Notes: generated by a model from the letters alone, not told the origin. Positions 43,337 through 53,436 are shown, counted from the stretch's first letter. The stretch: 64,000 nt of DNA from an uncultured Mucilaginibacter sp. (GCF_913773635.1 NZ_CAJYGQ010000010.1:1-64000); one strand, 5' to 3'. A program made the numbers and translations.

Positions 43337-43954
43337 ATGATTTCTAAAAGTTTCTCTTTTGAAAGATGTGTTCAGCTGCTTGCTGAATCTATAAATTTCT
43401 ATCTGGTTAAGATTGATACTAAAGGCAACTATGTTTACATGAATGACCTATTCATCAACCGGCACAGCTCATTTTATAATAGATCTGAGATTCGCTCTGC
43501 CGCATTAGCCTTGCATCCGGATGATCATGCGACGAGCTATCAGACCTACCAGCGTTGCGTTGCACATCCTGATCAAACGTTTGCCGCTACCTTAAGAAAG
43601 TTGGATGGTAAAGGTGGCTATATAATAACCTACTGGGAGTACAAAGCAGACATCAATAGCGATGGAATCATGAGCGGCGTCATTGGGGTTGGCCATGACG
43701 TTACCGCATTTGAATCGCGTAAAGAACATCTCCGTTTCCTGACAGAGACACTTAACAATCTGGCTGAGCAGCAATCACATGATCTACGCCGTCCGCTGGC
43801 GAATGTGCTTGGTTTGGTTGAAGTGCTTAAAGTACTGGGCGAAGACAGTGAGCAGGTAAATGAAATCGCCGATAAGTTAATTCAAAGTTGCGAACAGCTT
43901 AACCAGGAATTTGAAGCCTTTATGATAAGAGACCTTACCGAAAAACCACAATAA
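43337..43954 (+). CDS. PAS domain protein with a histidine-kinase dimerisation helix but no ATPase domain
   Basis: The 205-residue protein has a PAS domain (about 10-125: ESINFYLVKIDTKGNYVYMN, GVIGVGHDVTAFE) followed by a helical segment EQQSHDLRRPLANVLGLVEVL, which resembles the phosphoacceptor H-box (SHDLRRPL) of histidine kinases. The protein stops where the ATP-binding domain should begin, and no such domain follows in another frame. The ATG at 43337 is preferred to the TTG at 43325. It could be a signal receiver or phosphotransfer protein, or a truncated kinase. It has no partner in view. Confidence 0.8.
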   Translation: MISKSFSFERCVQLLAESINFYLVKIDTKGNYVYMNDLFINRHSSFYNRSEIRSAALALHPDDHATSYQTYQRCVAHPDQTFAATLRKLDGKGGYIITYWEYKADINSDGIMSGVIGVGHDVTAFESRKEHLRFLTETLNNLAEQQSHDLRRPLANVLGLVEVLKVLGEDSEQVNEIADKLIQSCEQLNQEFEAFMIRDLTEKPQ

Positions 43955-44065
43955 GCGTAAACAATCAAAGGCTTTTACTTCATGATAATTACATATTCGT
44001 CATGCGAGTAAATGGAATATTGCTAACTATACTGGCTTGATTAACGTCTTAAAACAACGTAACAA

Positions 44066-44097
44066 AAAGTGCCGCCTGTTTACAGGCGGCACTTTGC
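44066..44097. terminator. Convergent terminator between the PAS and GH3 genes
   Basis: AAAGTGCCGCCTGT (44066-44079) is complementary to ACAGGCGGCACTTT (44082-44095). It lies just after the minus-strand GH3 stop codon at 44119. Confidence 0.85.
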
Positions 44098-44118
44098 ATT
44101 GTAAGATATTGTTAGATT

Positions 44119-46290
44119 TTACAGGCTAACTGTGCCTTTGAGCTTAATGTCTCTTGATGAACTGCCTATTATAATATCAAATTGTCCAGGTTCTGTAATC
44201 CAGGAATTGGTTACATCATTAAAATATTGAAAAGCATCGGCAGAAAGTGTTAATGTAATCTGCTTTTTTTCGCCGGGCTTCAAATAAACTTTCTCAAACG
44301 CTTTCAATTCCTTTTTGGGCCGTGGAAGCAATGATTTTTGCTGATGTATATAAAGTTGTGCTGTTTCAGCTCCCGCTATTTTGCCAGTGTTGGCAATGGT
44401 AAAAATCACCGTAGTGTTACTAACGCCTTTCTGTACCTCTAAATTACTGTAAGCGAATTGTGTGTAAGACAAGCCATGACCAAATGAAAACTGTGGCTCC
44501 ACCTTATAAGTGTCATAGTAGCGATAGCCAACATATATATCGTCAAAATAACATACGTTGTTGCTATCCTTATCGGCCGGAAACTGGCCAAGCTTATGGT
44601 CGGGAGCATCAGACAGGTATTTAGGAAATGTCATAGGCAATTTGCCTGATGGATTAACTTTCCCGTACAGTACGCTTGCTATAGCATTGCCGCCTTCCAT
44701 ACCCGGATACCAGGCTTGTAGCACAGCAGGAGTGGAGTTAATCCATTGATTCATTTCAATAGGTCCGCCGCCTAATAATACCACCACGGTTTTGGGGTTT
44801 GCTTTAAGCACAGCCTTAATCAATTCATCCTGCCCAAAAGGCATTTTTAAATCGGGTTTATCGGTATCTTCTGCGTCATATGCATTGTCACTCCACTTAC
44901 TGTAGTCGTAACCATGTGTACTGCCACCAACAATAACGGCAACATCAGCTTTAGCTGCTGCGTTGGCGGCTTGTTTTATAAGGCTTTCATCGGCCTTCGC
45001 ACCACGCTTAATATTATAACCTTTAGCGTAAGTAATCTTAGTTCCTTTAGCAGCCAGTTTTTTTAATCCCTCTAATGCGGTTATTTCATATAAAGCCTTA
45101 ACCTGTGAACTACCGCCGCCAAAAGCCTGAGGCCGGTTGGCATTTAAGCCAACAACGGCAATAGATTTAATTGATGACGATAACGGTAAAATATTACCTT
45201 GATTCTTCAACAGAACAATACCCTCCTCAGCAATTTGCCGGGCTGTTTGCTGGTGCGCTTTAGTGTTATAAGCCCCTCTGCTGCGTTGTTTATCTATTAC
45301 ATGCGTTTTAAGCATCACATACAAAATGCGCCTCACTTTATCATCAATAAGATACTCCGGAGCTTTGCCGTTCTTAACAAGCGCAAGCACCGTATCGCCC
45401 ATAAAGTACTTACGATAATCAGGCTTTTCACCTAAGGAAAGATCAGTGCCCATTTCTACATCGGTACCGTTCCAAAGCGCTTGCTGCGTATTATGAACCG
45501 CACCCCAGTCGCTTATTACAGCACCTTTGAATTTCCATTCTTTTTTAAGAATCTGATTTATAAGGTAGTTGTTGTGAGTAGCCCATTCGCCCCGTACCTT
45601 ATTGTACGAGCCCATAAGTGTATACACATTCCCTTGTTGAACGGCGGCCTTAAACCCTGGCAAGTAAATTTCGCGTAGCGCACGTTCGCTAAGCTCAACG
45701 TTGATGTTGTTGCGGTTGGTTTCAATATTATTAGCTGCATAGTGCTTCACGCAAGCTGCAACACCCTGATCCTGGACACCCTTGATATACCCAACTGCCA
45801 TTTGCGATATTAAGTAAGGATCTTCGCTCTGATATTCAAAGTTGCGCCCGTTAAGTGGCGAACGAATGATGTTGATACCCGGACCCAAAATTACGTCTTT
45901 ACCACGGTAGGCTGCCTCGCTGCCTAATACTGAGCCGAAGGCGTAACCTAGTTTAGGATTCCAGGTGGCTGCCAGGCAAACTCCTGTTGGTAAATAGGTT
46001 CCGGCATCGTTTACGCCAACACTGTCTTTATAAGTGCGGCCATGTTCTACACGAACGCCGTGTGGCCCGTCAGACATTACCCACTCCGGAATGCCCAGCC
46101 TGGGCACGCCGCCCGAAGTAAATGAGGAGCTGCCATGTATCATATTTACCTTTTCCTGCAGCGTCATTTGTTTAAGCAGGGCATCGGCTTTTTGATAAAT
46201 TTGTTCATCAGATTGGGCCAAGGCGGCAGTATGTAAAAGCAATAACAAGCCCGCAACCTTACAGGTGCAAATAATTAAACTTTTCTTCAT
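44119..46290 (-). CDS. bglX: GH3 family beta-glucosidase, secreted
   Basis: The 723-residue protein has a signal peptide ending in ALAQ and the GH3 domain order: a TIM barrel with nucleophile D261 in GAVISDWGAVHNT, the KHYAANNIETNRN motif, a C-terminal (alpha/beta)6 sandwich, and a final fibronectin III-like domain (EKVYLKPGEKKQITLTL). It probably releases glucose from beta-linked oligosaccharides in the periplasm. It is the last gene of the PUL, 14 bases after GH16. Confidence 0.93.
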   Translation of the reverse strand: MKKSLIICTCKVAGLLLLLHTAALAQSDEQIYQKADALLKQMTLQEKVNMIHGSSSFTSGGVPRLGIPEWVMSDGPHGVRVEHGRTYKDSVGVNDAGTYLPTGVCLAATWNPKLGYAFGSVLGSEAAYRGKDVILGPGINIIRSPLNGRNFEYQSEDPYLISQMAVGYIKGVQDQGVAACVKHYAANNIETNRNNINVELSERALREIYLPGFKAAVQQGNVYTLMGSYNKVRGEWATHNNYLINQILKKEWKFKGAVISDWGAVHNTQQALWNGTDVEMGTDLSLGEKPDYRKYFMGDTVLALVKNGKAPEYLIDDKVRRILYVMLKTHVIDKQRSRGAYNTKAHQQTARQIAEEGIVLLKNQGNILPLSSSIKSIAVVGLNANRPQAFGGGSSQVKALYEITALEGLKKLAAKGTKITYAKGYNIKRGAKADESLIKQAANAAAKADVAVIVGGSTHGYDYSKWSDNAYDAEDTDKPDLKMPFGQDELIKAVLKANPKTVVVLLGGGPIEMNQWINSTPAVLQAWYPGMEGGNAIASVLYGKVNPSGKLPMTFPKYLSDAPDHKLGQFPADKDSNNVCYFDDIYVGYRYYDTYKVEPQFSFGHGLSYTQFAYSNLEVQKGVSNTTVIFTIANTGKIAGAETAQLYIHQQKSLLPRPKKELKAFEKVYLKPGEKKQITLTLSADAFQYFNDVTNSWITEPGQFDIIIGSSSRDIKLKGTVSL

Positions 46291-46304
46291 GAAATGGGGC
46301 TATA

Positions 46305-47195
46305 TTATTTTTCAATCATTTTATAAACCCTGACGTAATCCACCTCCATAGCTTTCGGAAAAACAGTATCATCAACGCCTTGCGCACCGCCCCAGTTACC
46401 ACCTACAGCTACGTTAAGTAGCAGGTGAAAGCGTTTATCAAACGGCCAGGTAGATGAGCCTTTGCCATCGTTGACATATTCAAATACTTTTTGGTCGTCA
46501 ATGTAACCACGAAGTGCATAAGGTGTCCAATCAACCCGGTATAAGTGAAATTCGGTAAACGCCGTTGCTACATTTTTAAAATCTCCTTTTTGCGTTCCCT
46601 GGGCGCCGTTGTAAGAATCAGTATGAATGGTGAAATGCACTTTCATAGGATCATAACCCACATGCTCCATAATATCAATCTCGCCCGATTTAGGCCACTG
46701 TCCGTAAGCGTTATCAGTAGGTAGCATCCATATAGCAGGCCATGTGCCACGGCCTGATGGAAGTTTGGCTTTTATTTCCATGCGTCCGTACAAAAAGTCG
46801 CCCTTGCCTTTAGTAACCAAACGTGCCGATGAATAAGCATTTGTTCCGGAGTTTTCTTTGCGGGCGGTAATGGTAAGTACACCGTTGGCTATGCCGGCGT
46901 TGTTCTGGCTGTTGGTATAATTCTGCAGTTCGTTGTTGCCCCAACCTGTGCCGCCTAAATCGTAACCCCACCTGGCTGCATCAGGCGCACCATTAGTGTT
47001 AAATTCATCGGCCCAAAGCGGCGTAGTTTCAAAGGCCCAGCCTTTGTCGGTTGGTTTTCCGTCCCCGGTGCCGGTTGTTGGTTCGGTAGGAAGTGGTTTG
47101 AGTTCATCGCCGCCGGCGCATGATAACAGAAAACCTGCCATCAGCACTTTCCCAATAAATGATGTATACATTTTTATTTTTTTGCTTGTGTTCAT
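46305..47195 (-). CDS. GH16 family endo-beta-glucanase lipoprotein
   Basis: The 296-residue protein has a lipobox FLLSC (C26) followed by acidic residues, and a GH16 jelly-roll with the catalytic motif GEIDIMEHVGYD (E172, D174, E177). The opening ADEFNTNGAPDAARWGYDLGGTGWGNNELQNYT is like laminarinases, enzymes cleaving beta-1,3- or beta-1,3-1,4-glucan. The ATG at 47195 is preferred over a GTG at 47213. It is probably on the cell surface and starts the degradation of the polymer that SusCD then import. Confidence 0.93.
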   Translation of the reverse strand: MNTSKKIKMYTSFIGKVLMAGFLLSCAGGDELKPLPTEPTTGTGDGKPTDKGWAFETTPLWADEFNTNGAPDAARWGYDLGGTGWGNNELQNYTNSQNNAGIANGVLTITARKENSGTNAYSSARLVTKGKGDFLYGRMEIKAKLPSGRGTWPAIWMLPTDNAYGQWPKSGEIDIMEHVGYDPMKVHFTIHTDSYNGAQGTQKGDFKNVATAFTEFHLYRVDWTPYALRGYIDDQKVFEYVNDGKGSSTWPFDKRFHLLLNVAVGGNWGGAQGVDDTVFPKAMEVDYVRVYKMIEK

Positions 47196-47271
47196 ATAAG
47201 TTGCTTTACTCACGTGTCGGTAAAAAAGTAGAAAGCATAAGCCGCAACCTACGCTGCGGCTTATGAGTAAT

Positions 47272-48657
47272 TTATTTTGCTAGTTCAAAACTTCCCACGT
47301 AGAATATACCCGGTACAGTATGGCCCTCGCTGCCAAGTTGTAATACAATTTGATCATAAATGGTAACAGTTGAGATAGATGAGAAATCAAATTCCAACTC
47401 TACCCATTGGTTCAGCGGAACTTGTTTAACCACTTCCGTTTGTGTTTGCCAGGCATTACCACCGGCAAGCGAGTTTTGTAGCTTCACCGATACCTGGGGT
47501 TTCAACGTTCCGCTATAATCATTACCACCCGGGAAAAATACTTTCACTTTAAATTTATTACGGGTGCTTAAATTTAAGCGGTAGTCTAAAGTAGTTTGCA
47601 AGTTGCCATATTGATTGGCATCACCGGTAAGGCGCTGATAAAAGCCAACCTTGGCTGCAGTATTAGCACCTTGAGGGAACGGGTTGTCAAATGCGTTTTT
47701 AAAAGTGATTGCATCAGCACGCCACGCTATGTTACCGGTGCCGTCAAACTTATCAGTAATATCATTAGCCCTAAGTGGCTTTTCTACCACAGGGCGGGTA
47801 TAACCTTTAGGTGCCAAACGTAAATACCAGGCGTTTGCAGCATTTGCTTTGTCGGCCACACGCAGGTACATTTCGTTTTCGGTTAAGGTGATGATCTGAT
47901 ATTTTGAAACTCCGGTGTAGTAGGCTATAAATCCATTATTTGATATAGTAAGATATTTTTTATCACCTTCTTCTGTAATGCTCCAGCTTAGGTTGGTAGG
48001 AGGGGTGTAATTAACCGTAACATCACCACCGGTAGCACCGCCAATACCTGCTGCATTGGCACCATTGGCAAATGTACTGCCATGGTTAATATAGGTGTAC
48101 TTAAGGTTATTGCTTAGGGTAAATACCATTTCATCATCATAGAAACCTTCCAAAGCCTTTTCATTTGGTGCAGCATTATACCACTCGGCGGTTTGTGAAG
48201 TTGCCGGACCTACACCTAAATGACCCGACACGCCCTTTTCAATTACCCAGGTTTTGCCCGCAGTATTGCTGCCGCCACCAGTTAAAAAGTTATAATCAGG
48301 ACGGTTAAGCATCTCGGGCTTGGTGTTGGCAATTGTTACAGTTTGGGTGCTTGATGCAAAGCCGCCGCTGGTGTAAATGGTAAGCTTAACGGTATAAGTG
48401 CCGGCCAAAGGATATGAGCCGGTTATTTCCTCGCCCGAGCCTGTTTGTCCGTTACCCAAATCCCATACAGCTTTTGTTACCGCACCCGACTGATTTTTAA
48501 ATACAACTATATTGGCATTTGCAGCAGTTGGTGTTGCGTTAAATTTTACCTGAGCATTTTCAGGAGCTGCGCCAAGCTCAGGGTCGTCAACCTTACAGCC
48601 CATCCAGGTAAGTACAAGCAGTAAACCTGCAAGTGTTTTATATAAATAGGTTCTCAT
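47272..48657 (-). CDS. PKD-domain lipoprotein, probable surface glycan-binding protein
   Basis: The 461-residue protein has a lipobox LTWMGC (C21) and a PKD domain (about 38-110: AVWDLGNGQTGSGEEITGSYPLAGTYTVKLTIY). A beta-rich central part with many aromatic residues and a C-terminal jelly-roll-like domain (LNQWVELEFDFSSI) follow. It occupies the SusE/SusF or SGBP position between SusD and the glycosidases, so glycan binding on the cell surface is the likely job. No catalytic residues are visible. Confidence 0.8.
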   Translation of the reverse strand: MRTYLYKTLAGLLLVLTWMGCKVDDPELGAAPENAQVKFNATPTAANANIVVFKNQSGAVTKAVWDLGNGQTGSGEEITGSYPLAGTYTVKLTIYTSGGFASSTQTVTIANTKPEMLNRPDYNFLTGGGSNTAGKTWVIEKGVSGHLGVGPATSQTAEWYNAAPNEKALEGFYDDEMVFTLSNNLKYTYINHGSTFANGANAAGIGGATGGDVTVNYTPPTNLSWSITEEGDKKYLTISNNGFIAYYTGVSKYQIITLTENEMYLRVADKANAANAWYLRLAPKGYTRPVVEKPLRANDITDKFDGTGNIAWRADAITFKNAFDNPFPQGANTAAKVGFYQRLTGDANQYGNLQTTLDYRLNLSTRNKFKVKVFFPGGNDYSGTLKPQVSVKLQNSLAGGNAWQTQTEVVKQVPLNQWVELEFDFSSISTVTIYDQIVLQLGSEGHTVPGIFYVGSFELAK

Positions 48658-48680
48658 CTTTTTATGGTTATTGAGATAAA

Positions 48681-50252
48681 TTAAAAATTAGGTTTTAACA
48701 CACTCGAACATTGGTCAAGCTCGCTTTGCGGAATTGGGAATAAACCGCGTGTAGCTTGATTAAAGGTTACGTTGTAGTCAACCTGATCGCCGGTGTAACC
48801 CGGGCCCTTTTTACCGGTTATGGTAATAGCTTGTGCTGCCACAGGTAAGCCCTGGCGAAGTAAATCCCAGTAGCGAACGCCTTCAAGAGCTAACTCAGCC
48901 CTACGCTCCTGATAAATGGCGGCTAATGAGACAGTTTTGCTGCCTAAACTAACCCGGTTGCGTACGCGGTTAAGGTAGTTTTGTGCCTGGCTTCCACCGT
49001 TAGTTAAGTCAAGTTCGGCAGCCATAAGTAAAACATCGGCAAAACGTATTGAACGATAGTTGTTACCCCAGTTTAATTCGTACTGTCCGGTTGTAGGTCT
49101 GTACTCTGCTGTGGTAGTGTACTTTTTGCTAAAGAAGCCTGTGTGCTGATAGCCGGGAGATACCTTGCCTTTCAACTCGGTTTCCATATTGATGATGGTT
49201 GCTGCGCGGCGCGGATCGTTAGCCTCATAGCTATTGTAAAGCTCCTGCGTTACCGGTGCAAAGCTCCAGCCTGTGCTGTATAGCGGATCGCCTTCAATAC
49301 GTGGTGCCTGCATAAGCGGCTGCATATTGCCCTCGCCACCTTGTATGTAATTCCAATCATACCACGGGTTATCATTAGAGTATGATATTTCCCAAACCGA
49401 TTCTTTGCTAAACTCGTTGGCCTTTGTAAAGTTATCAGCGTAGGTGCTTAACAAGTCATGACCGCTATTAGAAATAAGGTCTTGCAATTGAGTAAGAACA
49501 TATTGAGCATTTACTGCAGTGCTACCTGCCTGCAATTCGGCTTTGTAAACGCCTTTGTAAAAAAGATAAACACGACCCAGCAAACCTTCTGCCGACCAGC
49601 GGGTGGCATGTGCCTTACTGGTACGTAAATCAGATTTGTCTAACACCTGAATGGCATCAACTAAATCTTGCGCTATTTGGTTAAATGTTTGAGCCGGACT
49701 AGCATTTGCCACACAATACTCACCTGGGTTTTGCGGTACGGTAATCAACGGAATGCTTCCAAACCACTTAACCAGATCAAAGTAGAAAAACGCTCGCAAA
49801 AATTTACATTCTGCAGCCATTTTGGCTTTCGCTGCTGCAGGCATATTAATATCGGGCAGTTTTTGCAGCAGCAGGTTTGCACGATAGATACCAGTATAGT
49901 GATTACTCCAGTAAACACGGATTAAGGAATTGGTAGCAGCTATCTTTTGCTGATCAACCTGTATCATATCAGGTGAATCGGAACGGCTGGCGCCCCCTGC
50001 ATAAGAATCATCAGAAGCAATATCAGCCAGCATCGGATCAGGGCTAAAGCCGCCGCCTCCGGCGTTAGTGTGCCACTGTAATGCATCATAAACGCTGTTC
50101 AAGGCTTCATTAGCGTCTTTTTCAGTTTTATAAAAGTTTTCAGCAACCCGGTTATCTACAGGTTTCATTTCCAAAAACTTTTTGCAGCCGCTACCTGCAA
50201 CGGTGAGCAGGCCGGCTAATATAATGGTGGAGGTGTATTTAATATTTTTCAT
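48681..50252 (-). CDS. SusD/RagB family lipoprotein (beta-glucan PUL)
   Basis: The 523-residue protein has a lipobox TVAGSGC (C23) followed by KKFLEMKPVD, a classical RagB/SusD opening, an N-terminal helical NFYKTEKDANEALNSVYDALQ and C-terminal RRAELALEGVRYWDLLRQG, both family hallmarks. It captures oligosaccharide at the lid of the SusC barrel. It starts 13 bases after the SusC stop codon, so the two are one operon. Confidence 0.95.
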   Translation of the reverse strand: MKNIKYTSTIILAGLLTVAGSGCKKFLEMKPVDNRVAENFYKTEKDANEALNSVYDALQWHTNAGGGGFSPDPMLADIASDDSYAGGASRSDSPDMIQVDQQKIAATNSLIRVYWSNHYTGIYRANLLLQKLPDINMPAAAKAKMAAECKFLRAFFYFDLVKWFGSIPLITVPQNPGEYCVANASPAQTFNQIAQDLVDAIQVLDKSDLRTSKAHATRWSAEGLLGRVYLFYKGVYKAELQAGSTAVNAQYVLTQLQDLISNSGHDLLSTYADNFTKANEFSKESVWEISYSNDNPWYDWNYIQGGEGNMQPLMQAPRIEGDPLYSTGWSFAPVTQELYNSYEANDPRRAATIINMETELKGKVSPGYQHTGFFSKKYTTTAEYRPTTGQYELNWGNNYRSIRFADVLLMAAELDLTNGGSQAQNYLNRVRNRVSLGSKTVSLAAIYQERRAELALEGVRYWDLLRQGLPVAAQAITITGKKGPGYTGDQVDYNVTFNQATRGLFPIPQSELDQCSSVLKPNF

Positions 50253-50265
50253 TATAACTGGTCAA

Positions 50266-53200
50266 TTAAAATGTTGCACTTAAACCTAAGCGGTAAATAC
50301 GGGCCTGTGGATATATACCACGGTCAATACCAATATCAAGACTGCTGCGTGCACCAATCTCAGGATCGAAGCCAGAGTATTTGGTGAAAGTTAACAGGTT
50401 ATCGCCCGATACATAGATGCGCAAGCCCTGCAGCTTAATTTTTGACATAAGCGCTTTGTTGAATGAATACCCCAGCTGTAAGGTTTTAAGGCGTACATAA
50501 TCGCCTTGCTCTAAATACAGGTCAGATATTTTACTGTAGTTTCCGTTGGTATCGTTCCAGGTAAAACGCGGGTTAGTATTTGTGCTGCCCTCGCCGCTCC
50601 AACGGTTTAGGTAAAGCGTTTGCATGTTGGCAGTAGGAAAGTCATGACGGCGTGTACCGTTAAAAATTTGATTGCCAAATGCACCGGTAAAGAAGCCATT
50701 AAGGTCAAAGCCCTGATAAGCTAAACCAAAGGTAAAACCACCTGTAATTTTAGGGGTAGGGTTACCAATAATGGTACGATCCTCGGGGTCAATAACACCA
50801 TTGCCATTCAGGTCCTTAAACCTAACATCGCCAGGTACCGCATCAGGTTGGATTTTTGTGCCGTTGAGGGTATATGCATTTACTTCGGCTACGTTTTGGA
50901 ATATGCCATCGGTTTTATAACCGTAAAAGTATGAGAACGGCTGACCAATGGTACTGCGCTCAACCTGTCCGTAGGTTGATATACCTGCACCACCTAAAAT
51001 CCTTTCGGCGTTGTTGATCTCGGTAACGGTGTTTTTATTAAAGCTACCGTTTATACCGGCATTAATTTTAAACTTACCAATGTTTTGCTGATAGTTTAAC
51101 GTTAACTCAATACCCGAGTTGCGTACAGTACCACCATTGGCAGTTCCGGGAGGTACGCCTACGCTTAGTGGGATTGGTACCTGCAATAGCCAGTCTTTAG
51201 TGGTTTTTACATAATAATCGGCAGTAAAGGTAAACATGTTACGCAGGAAGGTTAGGTCTAAGCCGATATCACTTTGTACCGATTCTTCCCAGCGGATGTC
51301 AGGGTTAGCTATGAACGATGGTGAAGCGCCGCTAATGTAGCCATTGCCGCTTCCGTTATAATAAGTATAACCACGACCTACACCAATTATGGCCGCCCAA
51401 GGGTAATTGCCTATGCGGTCGTTACCGTTTTTACCCCACGATGCACGTATTTTACCAAACGTGATAAAGTCATTTTTAGGTATGAAATTTTCCTCGGTGA
51501 AAATCCAGCCGGCAGATACAGCCGGGAAGTATCCAAATGGGTAATTTGAACCAAATTTCGACGAACCGTCACGGCGTAAAGAAGCAGATAACAAATATTT
51601 ATTATCGTAGTTATAGTTCACCCTTCCAAAAAGTGAGAACAAAGCATTGCCGCCTGCTCCGCCTGTAGCTTTAGCTGTGCCTGCATCAACGGCAAGGTCA
51701 AGGTAAGCCATGTTAGGATCGGTAACAACAAGGCCGGTATTGGAACCGTAAAGCGTTTCAGAGTTTTCGCGACGATGAGTGGTACCCAGCGTAACACCTA
51801 ACGTATGTTTGCTGAATGTTTTATTGTAATTTAAAACGTTCTCAGCTTGCCAGGTATAGTAGCGATCAGTACCTTTTGATACGCTGGAGTTATTGTTTTG
51901 CTGCGCTGCGTTTAGGTAAAATATAGGACTGTAATTATTACTGTTAACGTAAGCCAAATCAATACTGAAAGATGAACGGAACGTTAGTTCTTTCAGGATG
52001 TTGATTTCAGCATAGGTATTTCCCACTAATTTGTCAACACGGGTAAGTCCGTTGGTAACAGCAAGGCGCGCAAGCGGGTTTACAATTTCCTGAGCTACAT
52101 AGGGTGAAATACCATAAAGATTGCCGTTGCCATCACGTACAGCATTAGCGTTATATGTTGCCGCCCGGGTAGGGTCGTTCTCAATAACCGGTGTAATAGG
52201 GTCAAGGTTAATGGCGTTATTTAAAAGACCGCCAAACTCCTGGTTAGGGTCAATCGCCGTACGTCGGATGTGAGAGTAAGCTACGTTAGCACCAACCTTA
52301 AGGTAATCTTTAATTTTGTTGTCACTATTAGCGCGGAAGGTGTATCGTTTGAAGTCAGATTTGTCGCCGCCAATCAAACCTTTTTGGTTGAACAACGAAA
52401 AATTGATAGCATAGTTGTTTTTGTCGGTACCACCGTTTACGGCAAACTGGTGATTATACGTAGGCGCATTTTTTTGAAATAAGGCGCGTTGCCAGTCGGT
52501 ACCCGTACCCGCCGGATATTTACTCAAATCGGGATAAGGGATAGAGTTGCCTGCGTTGGCAGCTCCCTCATTCATCATTACTGCATACTCACGGGCATCA
52601 AGTAACTTCATGTAACGCCATGCGTTTTGTATACCCATGTAACCATCATAAGTAAGGCGTGTTCTTCCGTCTTTCGAGCCGCCCTTTGTAGTAATAAGTA
52701 CCACACCATTACCACCGCGCGCACCGTAAATTGCAGCAGATGCGGCATCTTTCAGGACATCCATCGACTGAATGTCGGCGGGGTTTAAGTAATCAATTCC
52801 ACCTACCTGGAAGCCATCGACGATGTAGATAGGGGAGGCGTCGCCATTGGTGCCAATACCACGTATGCGCACTGTTGGTGCATCACCCGGTTGTCCGGAA
52901 ACATTGGTTACCTGCACACCGGCTATCCGGCCCTGCATGGCTTGCTCAATACGCTGCACAGGGGTTTGTGTGATTTGATCGGGCTTAATTGATCCAATAG
53001 CGGATGATACATTCCGGCGAACCTGGGTACCATAACCAACTACAACCACATCACTAAGATTGGTTGATTTTTCAGACATTACAATTTGAATGAAATTGGT
53101 TGAGTTTACAGTGTAGCGCTGCGGCTCCAATCCAATTTGGTTAAATACCAGCACCGAGCCTTGTTTGGGCACCTTAATACTGAATTCACCGTTGGGGCCG

Positions 53201-53364
53201 GTTGCTACACCGTTCAATCCGCCTTCAACAGATACGGTTACTCCTGGTAAAGCAGCTCCGTCGCTTTTTAGAGTAACCTTGCCTGACACTTGCAGCTCCT
53301 GAGCTTTAAGCCCAAAGGCATGCAATAGCAGAACTAATAGAAAAAAAGTAATTTTTCCTTTCAT
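50266..53364 (-). CDS. SusC/RagA family TonB-linked receptor (beta-glucan PUL)
   Basis: The 1032-residue protein has a signal peptide ending LKAQ, a carboxypeptidase-regulatory-like domain (VSGKVTLKSDGAALPGVTVS), then the plug with VVVVGYGTQVRRNVSSAIGS and the SusC marker DAASAAIYGARGGNGVVLITTK. The barrel ends in RLGLSATF. It is the first gene of a five-gene minus-strand operon (susC, susD, PKD protein, GH16, GH3) and imports beta-glucan fragments by inference from those enzymes. Confidence 0.95.
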   Translation of the reverse strand: MKGKITFFLLVLLLHAFGLKAQELQVSGKVTLKSDGAALPGVTVSVEGGLNGVATGPNGEFSIKVPKQGSVLVFNQIGLEPQRYTVNSTNFIQIVMSEKSTNLSDVVVVGYGTQVRRNVSSAIGSIKPDQITQTPVQRIEQAMQGRIAGVQVTNVSGQPGDAPTVRIRGIGTNGDASPIYIVDGFQVGGIDYLNPADIQSMDVLKDAASAAIYGARGGNGVVLITTKGGSKDGRTRLTYDGYMGIQNAWRYMKLLDAREYAVMMNEGAANAGNSIPYPDLSKYPAGTGTDWQRALFQKNAPTYNHQFAVNGGTDKNNYAINFSLFNQKGLIGGDKSDFKRYTFRANSDNKIKDYLKVGANVAYSHIRRTAIDPNQEFGGLLNNAINLDPITPVIENDPTRAATYNANAVRDGNGNLYGISPYVAQEIVNPLARLAVTNGLTRVDKLVGNTYAEINILKELTFRSSFSIDLAYVNSNNYSPIFYLNAAQQNNNSSVSKGTDRYYTWQAENVLNYNKTFSKHTLGVTLGTTHRRENSETLYGSNTGLVVTDPNMAYLDLAVDAGTAKATGGAGGNALFSLFGRVNYNYDNKYLLSASLRRDGSSKFGSNYPFGYFPAVSAGWIFTEENFIPKNDFITFGKIRASWGKNGNDRIGNYPWAAIIGVGRGYTYYNGSGNGYISGASPSFIANPDIRWEESVQSDIGLDLTFLRNMFTFTADYYVKTTKDWLLQVPIPLSVGVPPGTANGGTVRNSGIELTLNYQQNIGKFKINAGINGSFNKNTVTEINNAERILGGAGISTYGQVERSTIGQPFSYFYGYKTDGIFQNVAEVNAYTLNGTKIQPDAVPGDVRFKDLNGNGVIDPEDRTIIGNPTPKITGGFTFGLAYQGFDLNGFFTGAFGNQIFNGTRRHDFPTANMQTLYLNRWSGEGSTNTNPRFTWNDTNGNYSKISDLYLEQGDYVRLKTLQLGYSFNKALMSKIKLQGLRIYVSGDNLLTFTKYSGFDPEIGARSSLDIGIDRGIYPQARIYRLGLSATF

Positions 53365-53428
53365 AGAAGATCATAAAATGGTTTACAAAATGGTTTAATT
53401 GGTACAGGCGGGTGCCTGTTGGTTGAGG

Positions 53429-53436
53429 CAAATATA
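53429..53436 (-). promoter_or_regulatory. -7 box of the beta-glucan PUL operon
   Basis: On the minus strand the bases read TATATTTG (TAnnTTTG), giving a leader of about 60 bases before the SusC start at 53364. A short hairpin ACAGGC / GCCTGT (53404-53409 and 53414-53419) lies in the leader. No clear TTTG is found at -33. Confidence 0.45.
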
